In this document: positions 9,034 to 16,761 of the stretch, piece after piece
Numbering within the stretch: position 1 is the stretch's first letter
How the letters are laid out: each line of letters opens with the position of its first letter
NCBI RefSeq assembly: GCF_947495025.1
Contig: NZ_CANLXG010000001.1
Coordinates: 930,001-994,000, forward strand
Source: an uncultured Roseobacter sp.
GTDB lineage: Bacteria > Pseudomonadota > Alphaproteobacteria > Rhodobacterales > Rhodobacteraceae
DNA: 64,000 bases
Direction of reading: 5' to 3'
Notes under the pieces: model-generated
Told to the model about the DNA's origin: nothing
The model's database searches: none
The model's input: only the letters and a program-made list of their open reading frames with translations
Position numbers and translations under genes: made by a program

Positions 9034-9052
9034 AACCCGGGCCGGGTTTTTT
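9034..9052 (+). terminator. Rho-independent terminator after the first ABC importer operon
   Basis: AACCC (9034-9038) pairs with GGGTT (9044-9048), with possible extra G-C pairs in the loop, and is followed directly by a run of six T residues. It lies 28 bases after the LivF-like stop and before the lipoprotein gene. The stem is short, so termination may be partial. Confidence 0.6.
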
Positions 9053-9121
9053 GTCGCAATTTGACCGGACCGGGCATCAGGCGCACACTCAGTGACCATC
9101 TGATCATTGAGGAGTACAGCT

Positions 9122-9922
9122 ATGTTTGCCTCTTACCGATTGATTTATTTCACCTTTTTATCCTGTTTCGCCGGTCTTTCCGCCTGTGTCCTGATCACCC
9201 AGGACCCGTTTTCCACAGGCAATTGCGTCGGCATCGACGGCGAGGATTTCGGGGACGCGCCGGACCTTACACCCACCGGATACACTGCTCCGGGGGCCGA
9301 TACCGGGGCGTTTCCGACACGGCGCAGCAGCGATGGCCCCCGCGCACAGGTTCTGTGCCGTTACTGGATCGGCGAATTCGTCAGCGCCGAGGACGGCTAC
9401 ACCGATGCCACTGACCCTGATCCCGTGAACCCACAGGGCCGGCCACCTGGAACAGATGTTCCGAACATCACAACCGATTACGATGACGGGGTGACCTGGG
9501 ACTGGCTGGTCGCGGCACAGTCAACGCCGGAAAGACTACCGGCGGAGCTGAATTTTCGCATCCAGATTAACAGCATCGGACAGCACGAGGTCTATTTCAA
9601 CATCCTTGTTGACGCCAACCGGGACGGCGACTGGGAAGATTCACCGGCTGTCGGCCCCGGAGAATGGGCCGTGCGGAACCACCGCGTCAGCATCCGCGAC
9701 GGGTTTGTGACCTATGACATGCCCCCGATCCGTTTTCCGATCGGTACAAGCGGCATGCCCGAATGCATGTGGGCCCGGGTGATCGTCTCTGATCGGCAAC
9801 AGGGCCTGGGTCAGGAACAGCCGTGGAGCGGCACCGGCACAGCCGGTGAAGGGGAGATCGAGGATGTTCTGGTCCTCGGGGCCAATGGGTCAACCTGCCA
9901 GGTTCTCCAACCTGAAAACTGA
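9122..9922 (+). CDS. Predicted lipoprotein with GEVED-like C-terminal motif, function unknown
   Basis: This 266-residue protein has a signal peptide ending in a lipobox (FAGLSAC), so it is probably anchored to the outer or inner membrane facing the periplasm. The mature part begins with a DFGDAPD segment and has an acidic loop VDANRDGDWED that resembles a calcium loop. It ends with GEGEIEDVLV, which resembles the GEVED motif of secreted adhesin-like proteins. I chose the ATG at 9122 because GAGGAG sits just upstream; an in-frame TTG at 9107 is less likely. The gene stands alone between a terminator and a convergent operon only four bases away. DFGDAP and GEVED motifs commonly occur together in surface proteins, so a cell-envelope role is inferred. 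Confidence 0.75.
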   Translation: MFASYRLIYFTFLSCFAGLSACVLITQDPFSTGNCVGIDGEDFGDAPDLTPTGYTAPGADTGAFPTRRSSDGPRAQVLCRYWIGEFVSAEDGYTDATDPDPVNPQGRPPGTDVPNITTDYDDGVTWDWLVAAQSTPERLPAELNFRIQINSIGQHEVYFNILVDANRDGDWEDSPAVGPGEWAVRNHRVSIRDGFVTYDMPPIRFPIGTSGMPECMWARVIVSDRQQGLGQEQPWSGTGTAGEGEIEDVLVLGANGSTCQVLQPEN

Positions 9923-9926
9923 CCCG

Positions 9927-11267
9927 TTACAGCTCGGCCCCTGCCCGCCATTCTCCCCACCGTAATCGCGCCGCGGCTCCGGCGCGGGCAATCAGCCCGG
10001 GCGGCAGCTTCTTCGGAGCTTCCGCCTGGCGCATGCGCTCCAGCGCGGCGGAAGTCACACCGTTGGCGGCCTCTGCGGCCAGCATACCGGCCAGCGTTCC
10101 CCGGGCAGTACCAAGGCCGTTCTGGCAACAGGCCGACCACAGACCCGGCTCCAGCTCGCCGACAACCTGTACATTGTTCAGGCTGAGGCACAGCCTGCCG
10201 CCCCAACGGTACTCCATGGGGATACTTCCCAGCATCGGAAACCGGTCGGCAAAAGCACGGTCATGATCTTTCCCAACCCGGGTCAGGCGGGCGTCAGGCA
10301 CCTCCATCGACGGATCAAACGTAAAGCGGTTCCGGATCACGATACGGTCGCCACCTGTCCCTGAAATCCGCCGGACCGTCGTGCCCAGTGGGTCAGCCGG
10401 CGTCAGCCCCCAGACGGCGGCACCGCCGAGGCGCGCGCATTCCTCGTCCGTCAGCGCCCGGGTCATAGAGGCATAGGTAAAAACATGTATCAGCCGCCGG
10501 GGCATATATCCGAAACTCTGCAGGTGCCCGTTGACCGCCAGGATGACCTGCGGTGCGGCAACGGTTCCACAGGGCGTGGTGGCTATCCAGTCATCGTTTT
10601 TACGGGTCAGACCGGTCACCGGGCTGTCTTCAAAAACCAGAACGCGGTTTGAAACCAGCCCGCCGGCGACCGAGCGCACAAAAAGCGCAGGCTGGATCAT
10701 CGCGGCACCCGGCGTGAATAATCCACCGGTATAGTAACCAGTTCCCGTCAGGTCCTTCATCGCAGCCGCATCAAGCATCTCAAAGGGCTCGCCCATTGCC
10801 TGCAGGTGTTCTGCAAATTCCGCGTTGTGCCTGTCACCACGGGGCCCTGCTGCCCCGTTGATTTTACCTGACTGAACAAAGGCTTCTGCCGAAAGACCAT
10901 AGACCCGGGCCATTTCAGCGGCCAGCGCGATCCCTCTGCGGTTATCCGCTGTCTGAGCCAGATCTGCCTCAAGCGCACCACCATAATTGTCCGACGCGAG
11001 ATCGTGCGGCAGATCGATCATAAAACCTGAATTCCGCCCCGCCGGCCCTTCGCCGACCCGGCTGGCCTCGAGCACAACGACCCTGTCGCCCGGACAGAGC
11101 TGCGCCAGTCTGTAAGCAGCTGCAAGACCTGCGAACCCCGCGCCAATCACAAGCCAGTCAGCGTTCAGTGCCCCTTCCTGATGCACTGGTACCGCGGCAT
11201 CCGGCAACAGTGCATTCCACCCTGCGGGCCCCGGATCACGCGGCAACCGGCTGACAGAACCGGCCAC
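9927..11267 (-). CDS. FAD-dependent amine/amino-acid oxidoreductase (DAO family, PuuB/OrdL-like)
   Basis: This 446-residue protein has the dinucleotide-binding motif LVIGAGFAGLAAAYRLAQ at about residues 38-55 and a second FAD-contact segment EASRVGEGPAGRNSGFM. The latter is typical of the DAO branch containing gamma-glutamylputrescine oxidase and sarcosine-type oxidases. It probably oxidises a secondary amine or amino acid with FAD. The start is a GTG two bases after the stop of the methyltransferase gene, and it is the last gene of the six-gene operon. In this setting it could oxidise the demethylated product of the MttB-family enzyme. The substrate is inferred; only the FAD oxidoreductase call is firm. 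Confidence 0.83.
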   Translation of the reverse strand: MAGSVSRLPRDPGPAGWNALLPDAAVPVHQEGALNADWLVIGAGFAGLAAAYRLAQLCPGDRVVVLEASRVGEGPAGRNSGFMIDLPHDLASDNYGGALEADLAQTADNRRGIALAAEMARVYGLSAEAFVQSGKINGAAGPRGDRHNAEFAEHLQAMGEPFEMLDAAAMKDLTGTGYYTGGLFTPGAAMIQPALFVRSVAGGLVSNRVLVFEDSPVTGLTRKNDDWIATTPCGTVAAPQVILAVNGHLQSFGYMPRRLIHVFTYASMTRALTDEECARLGGAAVWGLTPADPLGTTVRRISGTGGDRIVIRNRFTFDPSMEVPDARLTRVGKDHDRAFADRFPMLGSIPMEYRWGGRLCLSLNNVQVVGELEPGLWSACCQNGLGTARGTLAGMLAAEAANGVTSAALERMRQAEAPKKLPPGLIARAGAAARLRWGEWRAGAEL

Positions 11268-11269
11268 AG

Positions 11270-12820
11270 TCAGTGATCCTGGTTCAGCGCGTCTGCTGCC
11301 GGGATATCCCGCTCGCGGCGGGCGATGTAGTCCAGCAGCGCCTCGTCGGTTGCCGCATCCAGTTTCGGCTCCTGATACTCACTGAGCATATCGCGGCAGC
11401 GCCGGAGCGCACGTTCGTTCGCCTCGACACTGCCTTCGGCCTGCCATTGCTCGATGGAATTGTTATCGAACAGCTCCGGCATGAAAAACGCGCGCTGGAA
11501 GTTCTCAAGCGTGTGCGGGTGCCCCAGGTAATGTCCACCCGGCCCGATGTCGGCCACGGCGGCAAGCCCTTCCTCAAAATCATCCCAGCGGATGCCTTCC
11601 GCCATGCGGTACGCCATGGCGCATTGTTCGGCGTCGACGACGAATTTGGCCATTGAGCAGTGCATACCGGCTTCATTCCAGCCCGCTGCATGCCACATGT
11701 AATTGGTTCCGGCCATCTGCAGCGCCATCAGTGTCACAGCACTTTCATAGCCTGCCTGTGCGTCAAAGGTCTTTGCACCGCCCAGTGTTGTCGAGGACCG
11801 CCACGGCACACCATAAAACCGGGCCATCTGCCCGATCATCAGATTCATCAGAGAGATTTCCGGTGTGCCGGCCATCGGCGCGCCTGACTTCATGGAAACG
11901 GTCGACAGGTAATGCCCGTAGATTGCCGGAGCGCCCCTGCGAATGATCTGTGTATAGGCCAGCGCGCTCAGCGCCTCGGCGTTGAGCTGCGCCACCGTGG
12001 GCGCCACAGAGGCAGGCGTGTTCGCGCCGCCCAGAACAAAGGGAGAGCACAGCACAGGCTGATTGCGGCGGGAAAAGGCCCGCATCGCACCGAGCATGGT
12101 TTCGTCCCACACCAGCGGCGAGTTGCCGTTGCAGTTCCCGGTGACCACCGGGTGGGTTTCCAGAAACTCATCGCCAAACAATATTGCGCACATTTCCAGC
12201 ACGTCTTCGGCATTCCTGGGGCTGGTGGTCATGCCCATGAACGTCTTGTCAGAATACTTCATCGAGGAATAGGTGATGCGCAGGTGCCGCTGGCTGATCG
12301 GATGATCACAGGGCTCGACGATGTGGTGCGCCGAGGAATGCATCGCCGGCAGCATATGGCTGAGTTTGTGAAAGTTCGCCAGGTCATCAAGGGTCGGGTT
12401 CCGGCGGACATCATCCAGGTCGCGCAGATACGGCGCCCCGGTCATGGGCACAAAGATGGCGTGATCTCTGCCAAAGGCGAGGTTTTTCGCCGGGTTGCGT
12501 GCGTGATAGGTGAAAGTCTCCGGGATCGTCGCAACCAGCTCCCGCACAAGTCCACGGTCGGGATGTACCCGGTCGCCACGCACATCCGCACCCGCGCGCC
12601 GCCAGTCTTCCAGCGCAACTTCGTCGCGAAAAACCACACCGATATTTTCCAGGATATCCATCGAAGCCGCGTCAATGCGCGCAATCTGCTCGCCGCTCAT
12701 CGGCTCGGTCAGCGGCATACGTCTGTGCAGCGGCGGCAGCATAGACACATCCCGGGTCTCGCGTACTCTGCGACGCGCGCCACGGCCTCGGCGGACGGTG
12801 CCAACCGCATCCACGCTCAT
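11270..12820 (-). CDS. Trimethylamine methyltransferase (MttB) family protein, non-pyrrolysine
   Basis: This 516-residue protein belongs to the MttB superfamily: VFRDEVALEDWRRAGADVRG near the N-terminus, then a TIM-barrel region with FVPMTGAPYLRDLDD, PVVTGNCNGNSPLVWDE, GHYLSTVSMKSGAPMAGTPE and ADIGPGGHYLGHPHTL. The frame is uninterrupted, so no pyrrolysine codon is needed; non-Pyl members such as MtgB and MtpB demethylate glycine betaine or proline betaine. They transfer methyl to a corrinoid protein, but no corrinoid protein or reactivase gene is present here, so the partner must lie elsewhere. Its ATG overlaps the TGA of the ProC-like gene. The operon partners suggest a betaine whose demethylated product is then oxidised. 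Confidence 0.85.
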   Translation of the reverse strand: MSVDAVGTVRRGRGARRRVRETRDVSMLPPLHRRMPLTEPMSGEQIARIDAASMDILENIGVVFRDEVALEDWRRAGADVRGDRVHPDRGLVRELVATIPETFTYHARNPAKNLAFGRDHAIFVPMTGAPYLRDLDDVRRNPTLDDLANFHKLSHMLPAMHSSAHHIVEPCDHPISQRHLRITYSSMKYSDKTFMGMTTSPRNAEDVLEMCAILFGDEFLETHPVVTGNCNGNSPLVWDETMLGAMRAFSRRNQPVLCSPFVLGGANTPASVAPTVAQLNAEALSALAYTQIIRRGAPAIYGHYLSTVSMKSGAPMAGTPEISLMNLMIGQMARFYGVPWRSSTTLGGAKTFDAQAGYESAVTLMALQMAGTNYMWHAAGWNEAGMHCSMAKFVVDAEQCAMAYRMAEGIRWDDFEEGLAAVADIGPGGHYLGHPHTLENFQRAFFMPELFDNNSIEQWQAEGSVEANERALRRCRDMLSEYQEPKLDAATDEALLDYIARRERDIPAADALNQDH

Positions 12821-13575
12821 CGCTTTTCCCCCAGCTGCACGCCGATTGCATTCATGGCGCCCGTCAGTGCGTCATGCGCGCCGCCCTCGCGCAACGCGCG
12901 GGTCATCTGCAGGCTGATGGTGCCCTCGGTTGCGAGGCTGTCGCGTTCCGCTGCCAGCCGCCCCGCACCGCGTGCCATGCAGGCGAGGTATCCGGACACC
13001 AGCTGTGTTGCGTAGGTTTCGGCAGCGGCGGCATCACCGGTTCTCTGGCCCAGCCACTGACTACCAGTGGCGATTATGTCGAGAATTCCGGGCACCATCG
13101 CACAGACTGCAAAATGCATATTCAGGGCATCTTCGGTGGCGACGTCATGTACCGGATTCTCGGGCTCAAAAAGGTCCCGCAGGACCCTGCCGTCCGGAAA
13201 ACCGGGCAGCGGGCAGCCGCCCTGCTCCAGATACCCGAGGGGAATGGTGACAGTTATTTCGGCAGCGGGCGCACACAGGGCTTTCAACATGGTTACCGGC
13301 ACACCAGCCATGACAGAGACGATCTGGTGCGTGCTCCGGAAGCTCAGCCGTTGCAGCACTTCCTGCGCAAGCGGTGGGCGCACACACAGAAAAACGACAT
13401 CGCTTGCATCAACCACGTCCTGGTTGTCCGCAACAGCCACACCGTGTGACGCGGCCAGGCCTGCCGCGACATCAGCATTGCGCGCCGATACGGTGACCGG
13501 GTGACCCTTCCCCGCCAGAAAACGGGCCATGGGGGCTGCAATATGGCCTGTGCCGATGAATCCGATCCGCTTCAT
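12817..13575 (-). CDS. NAD(P)-binding reductase of the pyrroline-5-carboxylate reductase (ProC) family
   Basis: This 252-residue protein has an N-terminal Rossmann motif IGFIGTGHIAAPMARFLAG and the ProC-type VVFLCVRPPLAQEVL segment. A helical C-terminal domain has SLATEGTISLQMTRALREGG, corresponding to the ProC dimer-domain SPGGTT region but changed to ATEGTI. It is therefore a ProC homologue that may use a different imine substrate. It overlaps both neighbours by four bases (ATGA). In a betaine operon, an imine or pyrroline reductase could act on a cyclic intermediate such as a pyrroline carboxylate. True proline biosynthesis is less likely given the context. Confidence 0.75.
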   Translation of the reverse strand: MKRIGFIGTGHIAAPMARFLAGKGHPVTVSARNADVAAGLAASHGVAVADNQDVVDASDVVFLCVRPPLAQEVLQRLSFRSTHQIVSVMAGVPVTMLKALCAPAAEITVTIPLGYLEQGGCPLPGFPDGRVLRDLFEPENPVHDVATEDALNMHFAVCAMVPGILDIIATGSQWLGQRTGDAAAAETYATQLVSGYLACMARGAGRLAAERDSLATEGTISLQMTRALREGGAHDALTGAMNAIGVQLGEKR

Positions 13576-15044
13576 CCTATGTTGTCTCCGTCTGCGGGAT
13601 CCGTCAGGTCAACCCAGATCGTCTTGAGCTCGGTGTACTGATCATGCGCATGGATCCCGTTGTCCCGACCACCGAAACCAGACTGTTTGTACCCGCCAAA
13701 GGGCGTTGAGATGTCGCCTTCCCCATAGCAGTTGACCGTGACGGTCCCCGCGCGGATGTCGCGTGCGGCGCGCAATGCCCTGCGCGTGCTGGCGGTGAAA
13801 ACACTTGCCGTCAGGCCATAGTCTGTGTCGTTGGCCAGCGCGATGGCCTCATCATTCGTTGCCACTGCCGTCACGGCCAGGACGGGGCCGAAAATTTCTT
13901 CCCGCATGACCGCGTCGGCGGGCCCGGCATCCATCACGACCGGTGACACATAAGGGCCGTTACCTTTTTCTTGCAGATAACTGCGAACTTTGCCGCAATG
14001 CTCCGCATCCACCAGAGCACCAATGTGGTTTGCCGGGTCCAGAGGGTCGCCGGTCTTCCAGTCGCGCAACCTTGCGTGAATACGCTCCATCAGCGGGCCC
14101 TTAACGTCCCTGTGCACAATCAGCCGCGACACCGCTGAGCAGTTCTGGCCCGCATTCCAGAACGCGCCGTTGACCACGTGTTCTGCCACATGGTCCAGGT
14201 TTTCTGCATCTGACAACACAACCGCAGGGTTTTTGCCGCCGCACTCCAGAACCACCTTTTTCATGTTGCTGTCAGCGGCATACCGCAGAAACCGCCTGCC
14301 GGTTTCGGTTGAGCCGGTAAAACTGACCATATCAACACCCTGGTGCAGACCCAGAGCCGCCCCCACCGACGGGCCGTCCCCGGGCAGAACCTGCAGCACG
14401 CCGCGCGGTACACCCGCCATATGCGCCAGCTCGGCGACGCGCAGTGCCGTCAGGCTTGTCTGCTCAGCGGGTTTGACGATGACAGAACAGCCCGCAGCCA
14501 GCGCCGGCCCGATTTTCCATGCCATCATCATCAGCGGAAAGTTCCACGGCAGAACAGCCGCAACGACGCCTGCCGGTTCGCGTACAATCAGAGAGATCGC
14601 ATTCTCTCCTGCGGGGCCAGTCTGGTCGTAGATTTTGTCGATCGCTTCGGCATGCCATCTGATGCAGTGGATCGTTTCCGGGATATCGATGAGCTCGCAG
14701 TCCCGGATCGGCTTCCCGGAATCAATACTCTCCATCACCGCCAGTTCCCTGCGGCGGCGGGAGATGAGTTTGCACAGGCGGATCAGGATATCCTTGCGTT
14801 CTGCAGGATGCATCCGCGACCAGTGGCCCTGATCAAATGCTTCACGGGCTTTGAGAACGGCAAAATCCACATCATCCGCTCCGGCCGTGGATATCTCTTT
14901 CAGGACTTCACCGGTGGCCGGGTTGACCGTTGGCATCAGCGGCCCGGAACCCCGCCGGAATTTACCGTCGATATAAGGTGTCGCCGGCAGATCGATCTCT
15001 CCGGCAATTGCGGCATATTCCGCGCGGGTCAGCAGATCTGTCAT
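13572..15044 (-). CDS. NAD(P)-dependent aldehyde dehydrogenase (PuuC-like)
   Basis: This 490-residue protein is a complete ALDH. N168 lies in LPWNFP, the cofactor site is SFTGSTETGR, the general base is E267 in LECGGKNP, and the nucleophile is C302 in AGQNCSAVSRL. The C-terminal oligomerisation stretch is PFGGYKQSGFGGRDNG. The ending resembles gamma-glutamyl-gamma-aminobutyraldehyde and betaine-aldehyde type enzymes. It overlaps the upstream DapA-like gene and the downstream ProC-like gene by four bases each. Within this operon it probably oxidises the semialdehyde produced by amine oxidation or by the DapA-like lyase/deaminase. The class is certain, the substrate is not. Confidence 0.9.
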   Translation of the reverse strand: MTDLLTRAEYAAIAGEIDLPATPYIDGKFRRGSGPLMPTVNPATGEVLKEISTAGADDVDFAVLKAREAFDQGHWSRMHPAERKDILIRLCKLISRRRRELAVMESIDSGKPIRDCELIDIPETIHCIRWHAEAIDKIYDQTGPAGENAISLIVREPAGVVAAVLPWNFPLMMMAWKIGPALAAGCSVIVKPAEQTSLTALRVAELAHMAGVPRGVLQVLPGDGPSVGAALGLHQGVDMVSFTGSTETGRRFLRYAADSNMKKVVLECGGKNPAVVLSDAENLDHVAEHVVNGAFWNAGQNCSAVSRLIVHRDVKGPLMERIHARLRDWKTGDPLDPANHIGALVDAEHCGKVRSYLQEKGNGPYVSPVVMDAGPADAVMREEIFGPVLAVTAVATNDEAIALANDTDYGLTASVFTASTRRALRAARDIRAGTVTVNCYGEGDISTPFGGYKQSGFGGRDNGIHAHDQYTELKTIWVDLTDPADGDNIG

Positions 15045-15949
15045 GGATGGCCTCCTTCAATGGCGGCAATGGCCGTGTTCATTGTACGGATCACCTCTTC
15101 GAGGGTGCGTTTTTCGTCTTTGTTCAGTGGCTGCAGTGGTTTGCGCGGCGGTCCTGCATCAATACCGCGCATGCTCAGCCCGTGTTTGATGCACTGGATA
15201 AATGTACCGCCCTGTTCCAGGACGCGCATCAGCGGCATCATGGCCGACATTATGGCGCGCCCTTTCGTGAAGTCGCCCTCAACCACGCAAGCCCGGTAGA
15301 GCGCGATATGAGCCTCGGGGGCGAAGTTGGATCCTGCGCATACCCAGCTGCGCGCGCCCCAGGCAAAAAATTCCAGCGCCTGGTCGTCCATTCCACAACT
15401 CAGCCCGATATGCGGATAATCGCGGGCAAGCATATGCAGCCTGTCCGGCTCGCCTGAACTTTCCTTGATGGCGCAGAAATTCGGACTGCGGCCCAGACGG
15501 TCAAGACATTCAGGCCCCATGTTCACACTCATCCGCCCGGGGTAGTTGTAGAGCATGACCGGCAGATCGGCGGCCCGGTCCACCGCGAGGCAGTGAAGTG
15601 CGATTTCGCGATCGTTCGGGTATGCATACGGCGGGGTCGCAACCAGAACAGCATCTGCACCGTGGTCTCTGGCTGCTGTGGCGTAAATTACGCTGTCCTC
15701 GGTGCGCATGGCCCCCGTTCCAACGATGAGCGGCACCCGGCCTGCAATCATGCTCTGTATCGTGCCGATCAGTTCGAGACGTTCTTCCATCGATTGCGCA
15801 TAGTATTCACCGGTTGTACCGGCAACGATCAGACCGTGAACACCAGCTTCAGCCAAAAGATCAACAACACGCTCCAACTCATTTAAATTAAGTGAGTAAT
15901 CTGCATTGTAAGGTGTTACTACAGGTGTGTATATTCCCTCAAACTGCAC
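15041..15949 (-). CDS. DapA-family lyase/deaminase (dihydrodipicolinate synthase superfamily)
   Basis: This 302-residue TIM barrel has the family motif VAGTTGEYYAQ (T45/T46), the catalytic tyrosine Y134 in MLYNYPGR and the Schiff-base lysine K162 in FCAIKESSG. The start is a GTG at 15949 preceded by AAGGAG, overlapping the GntR gene end by 11 bases. True DapA is a housekeeping gene; placement in a catabolic operon with an ALDH and an FAD oxidase points to a catabolic member. One is the pyrroline-4-hydroxy-2-carboxylate deaminase (HypD-like) of hydroxyproline degradation; others are 2-keto-3-deoxy acid aldolases and dehydratases. Which of these applies cannot be read directly. The HypD-like reading fits the neighbouring ALDH, ProC-like and methyltransferase genes best. 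Confidence 0.85.
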   Translation of the reverse strand: MQFEGIYTPVVTPYNADYSLNLNELERVVDLLAEAGVHGLIVAGTTGEYYAQSMEERLELIGTIQSMIAGRVPLIVGTGAMRTEDSVIYATAARDHGADAVLVATPPYAYPNDREIALHCLAVDRAADLPVMLYNYPGRMSVNMGPECLDRLGRSPNFCAIKESSGEPDRLHMLARDYPHIGLSCGMDDQALEFFAWGARSWVCAGSNFAPEAHIALYRACVVEGDFTKGRAIMSAMMPLMRVLEQGGTFIQCIKHGLSMRGIDAGPPRKPLQPLNKDEKRTLEEVIRTMNTAIAAIEGGHP

Positions 15950-16643
15950 CCCGGTGCTCCTTCATAGAAATGACATCGACCGGAAGCGGATCCGGCCGGA
16001 CGAAGCGTTCGATACGGTCCCGGGACAGGTCCCAGTGCTGCAAGGTCAGATCTGTCGCCAGTGCGCCCTCCCGGGCCTCAATCGCGCTGATGAGGGCGTC
16101 ATGCTGCTCTGATGCGCGCACCACGAGCTGCTCTTCGTGTGGATCTGCAGGACGGTAAAATGTCTGACTCAGACGGGTGTGATCGATCAGCAAACGGTTC
16201 AGTGCAGCCACAAGGTACGGGTTGTGTGCCATCTCTCCGATGATTGCATGAAAGCGGTGGTTGGCCAGCGCAGCTGCGGGTGCGTCGCCGCGTTCTGTGC
16301 TCTTTGCAAACTCCAGCTGAGCTGTTTGCAAATCGCCCAGCTGCCTGGACGAATGATTTTCGGCGGCCAGACGACTGATGTTGGCATAAACCATCGGGGC
16401 CGTCTGAAAAAACACACGCATTGTCGCGACGTCCATTGACGCAACTTTGGCACCCCTGTTCTCACGCGTGGAAATAAAACCCGCGCCTGCGAGCCGTTGG
16501 AGGATTTCCCGCAGAGGCGTGCGCGAAAGACCATAGTGAGACGCCAGAGAGGCTTCATCCAACATCGCGCCTGGCTCCAGATCCATACGCAGTATCCGAA
16601 GCTTCAGGTCTTCGAGGCAGATTTCTTTCTGATTCCCGGACAT
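15939..16643 (-). CDS. GntR/FCD-family transcriptional regulator
   Basis: This 234-residue protein has an N-terminal winged helix with the GntR signature YGLSRTPLREILQRLAGAGFI (read here across residues about 37-57). A helical FCD ligand domain follows, with histidine-containing helices (HRFHAIIGEM, HDALISAIEAR, LQHWDLSRDR) that usually bind a metal and a small carboxylate. I chose the ATG at 16643, preceded by AAGGAGGG, because it gives a normal FCD length; longer upstream extensions lack homology. It is the first gene of the operon running to 9927. A TTTGTATACAAA palindrome lies 20 bases upstream of the start, so it probably autoregulates the operon and is released by its substrate. Confidence 0.88.
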   Translation of the reverse strand: MSGNQKEICLEDLKLRILRMDLEPGAMLDEASLASHYGLSRTPLREILQRLAGAGFISTRENRGAKVASMDVATMRVFFQTAPMVYANISRLAAENHSSRQLGDLQTAQLEFAKSTERGDAPAAALANHRFHAIIGEMAHNPYLVAALNRLLIDHTRLSQTFYRPADPHEEQLVVRASEQHDALISAIEAREGALATDLTLQHWDLSRDRIERFVRPDPLPVDVISMKEHRGAV

Positions 16644-16652
16644 CGGCCCTCC

Positions 16653-16674
16653 TTGTATACATTTTGTATACAAA
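16653..16674. promoter_or_regulatory. GntR/FCD operator upstream of the betaine-type operon
   Basis: TTTGTATACAAA (16663-16674) is a perfect 12-base palindrome, and a second partial copy, TTGTATAC (16653-16660), sits beside it. TNGTATACNA is the usual core of FCD-type GntR operators. The site lies 10-31 bases upstream of the regulator start, where it would block transcription of the whole operon. Confidence 0.65.
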
Positions 16675-16761
16675 TTCAGACGCGGAGGTGCTCCATTTGC
16701 GACGGAAACACGTCGCTCCATGCAGATTCTGTGATCTTGCTGCGCTCTGTCGTCCTGTGGA

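Noticed and set aside
11270..12820. Possible pyrrolysine (in-frame TAG) MttB gene
   Set aside because: The frame is uninterrupted and of normal full length, so this is a non-pyrrolysine family member.
12874..13449. 191-residue plus-strand frame opposite the ProC-like gene
   Set aside because: No ribosome-binding site, no domain, and it crosses a four-base gene overlap of the opposite operon.
15041..15949. Housekeeping DapA for lysine synthesis
   Set aside because: The gene sits inside a catabolic operon behind a GntR regulator and is translationally linked to an ALDH; a catabolic family member is more likely.
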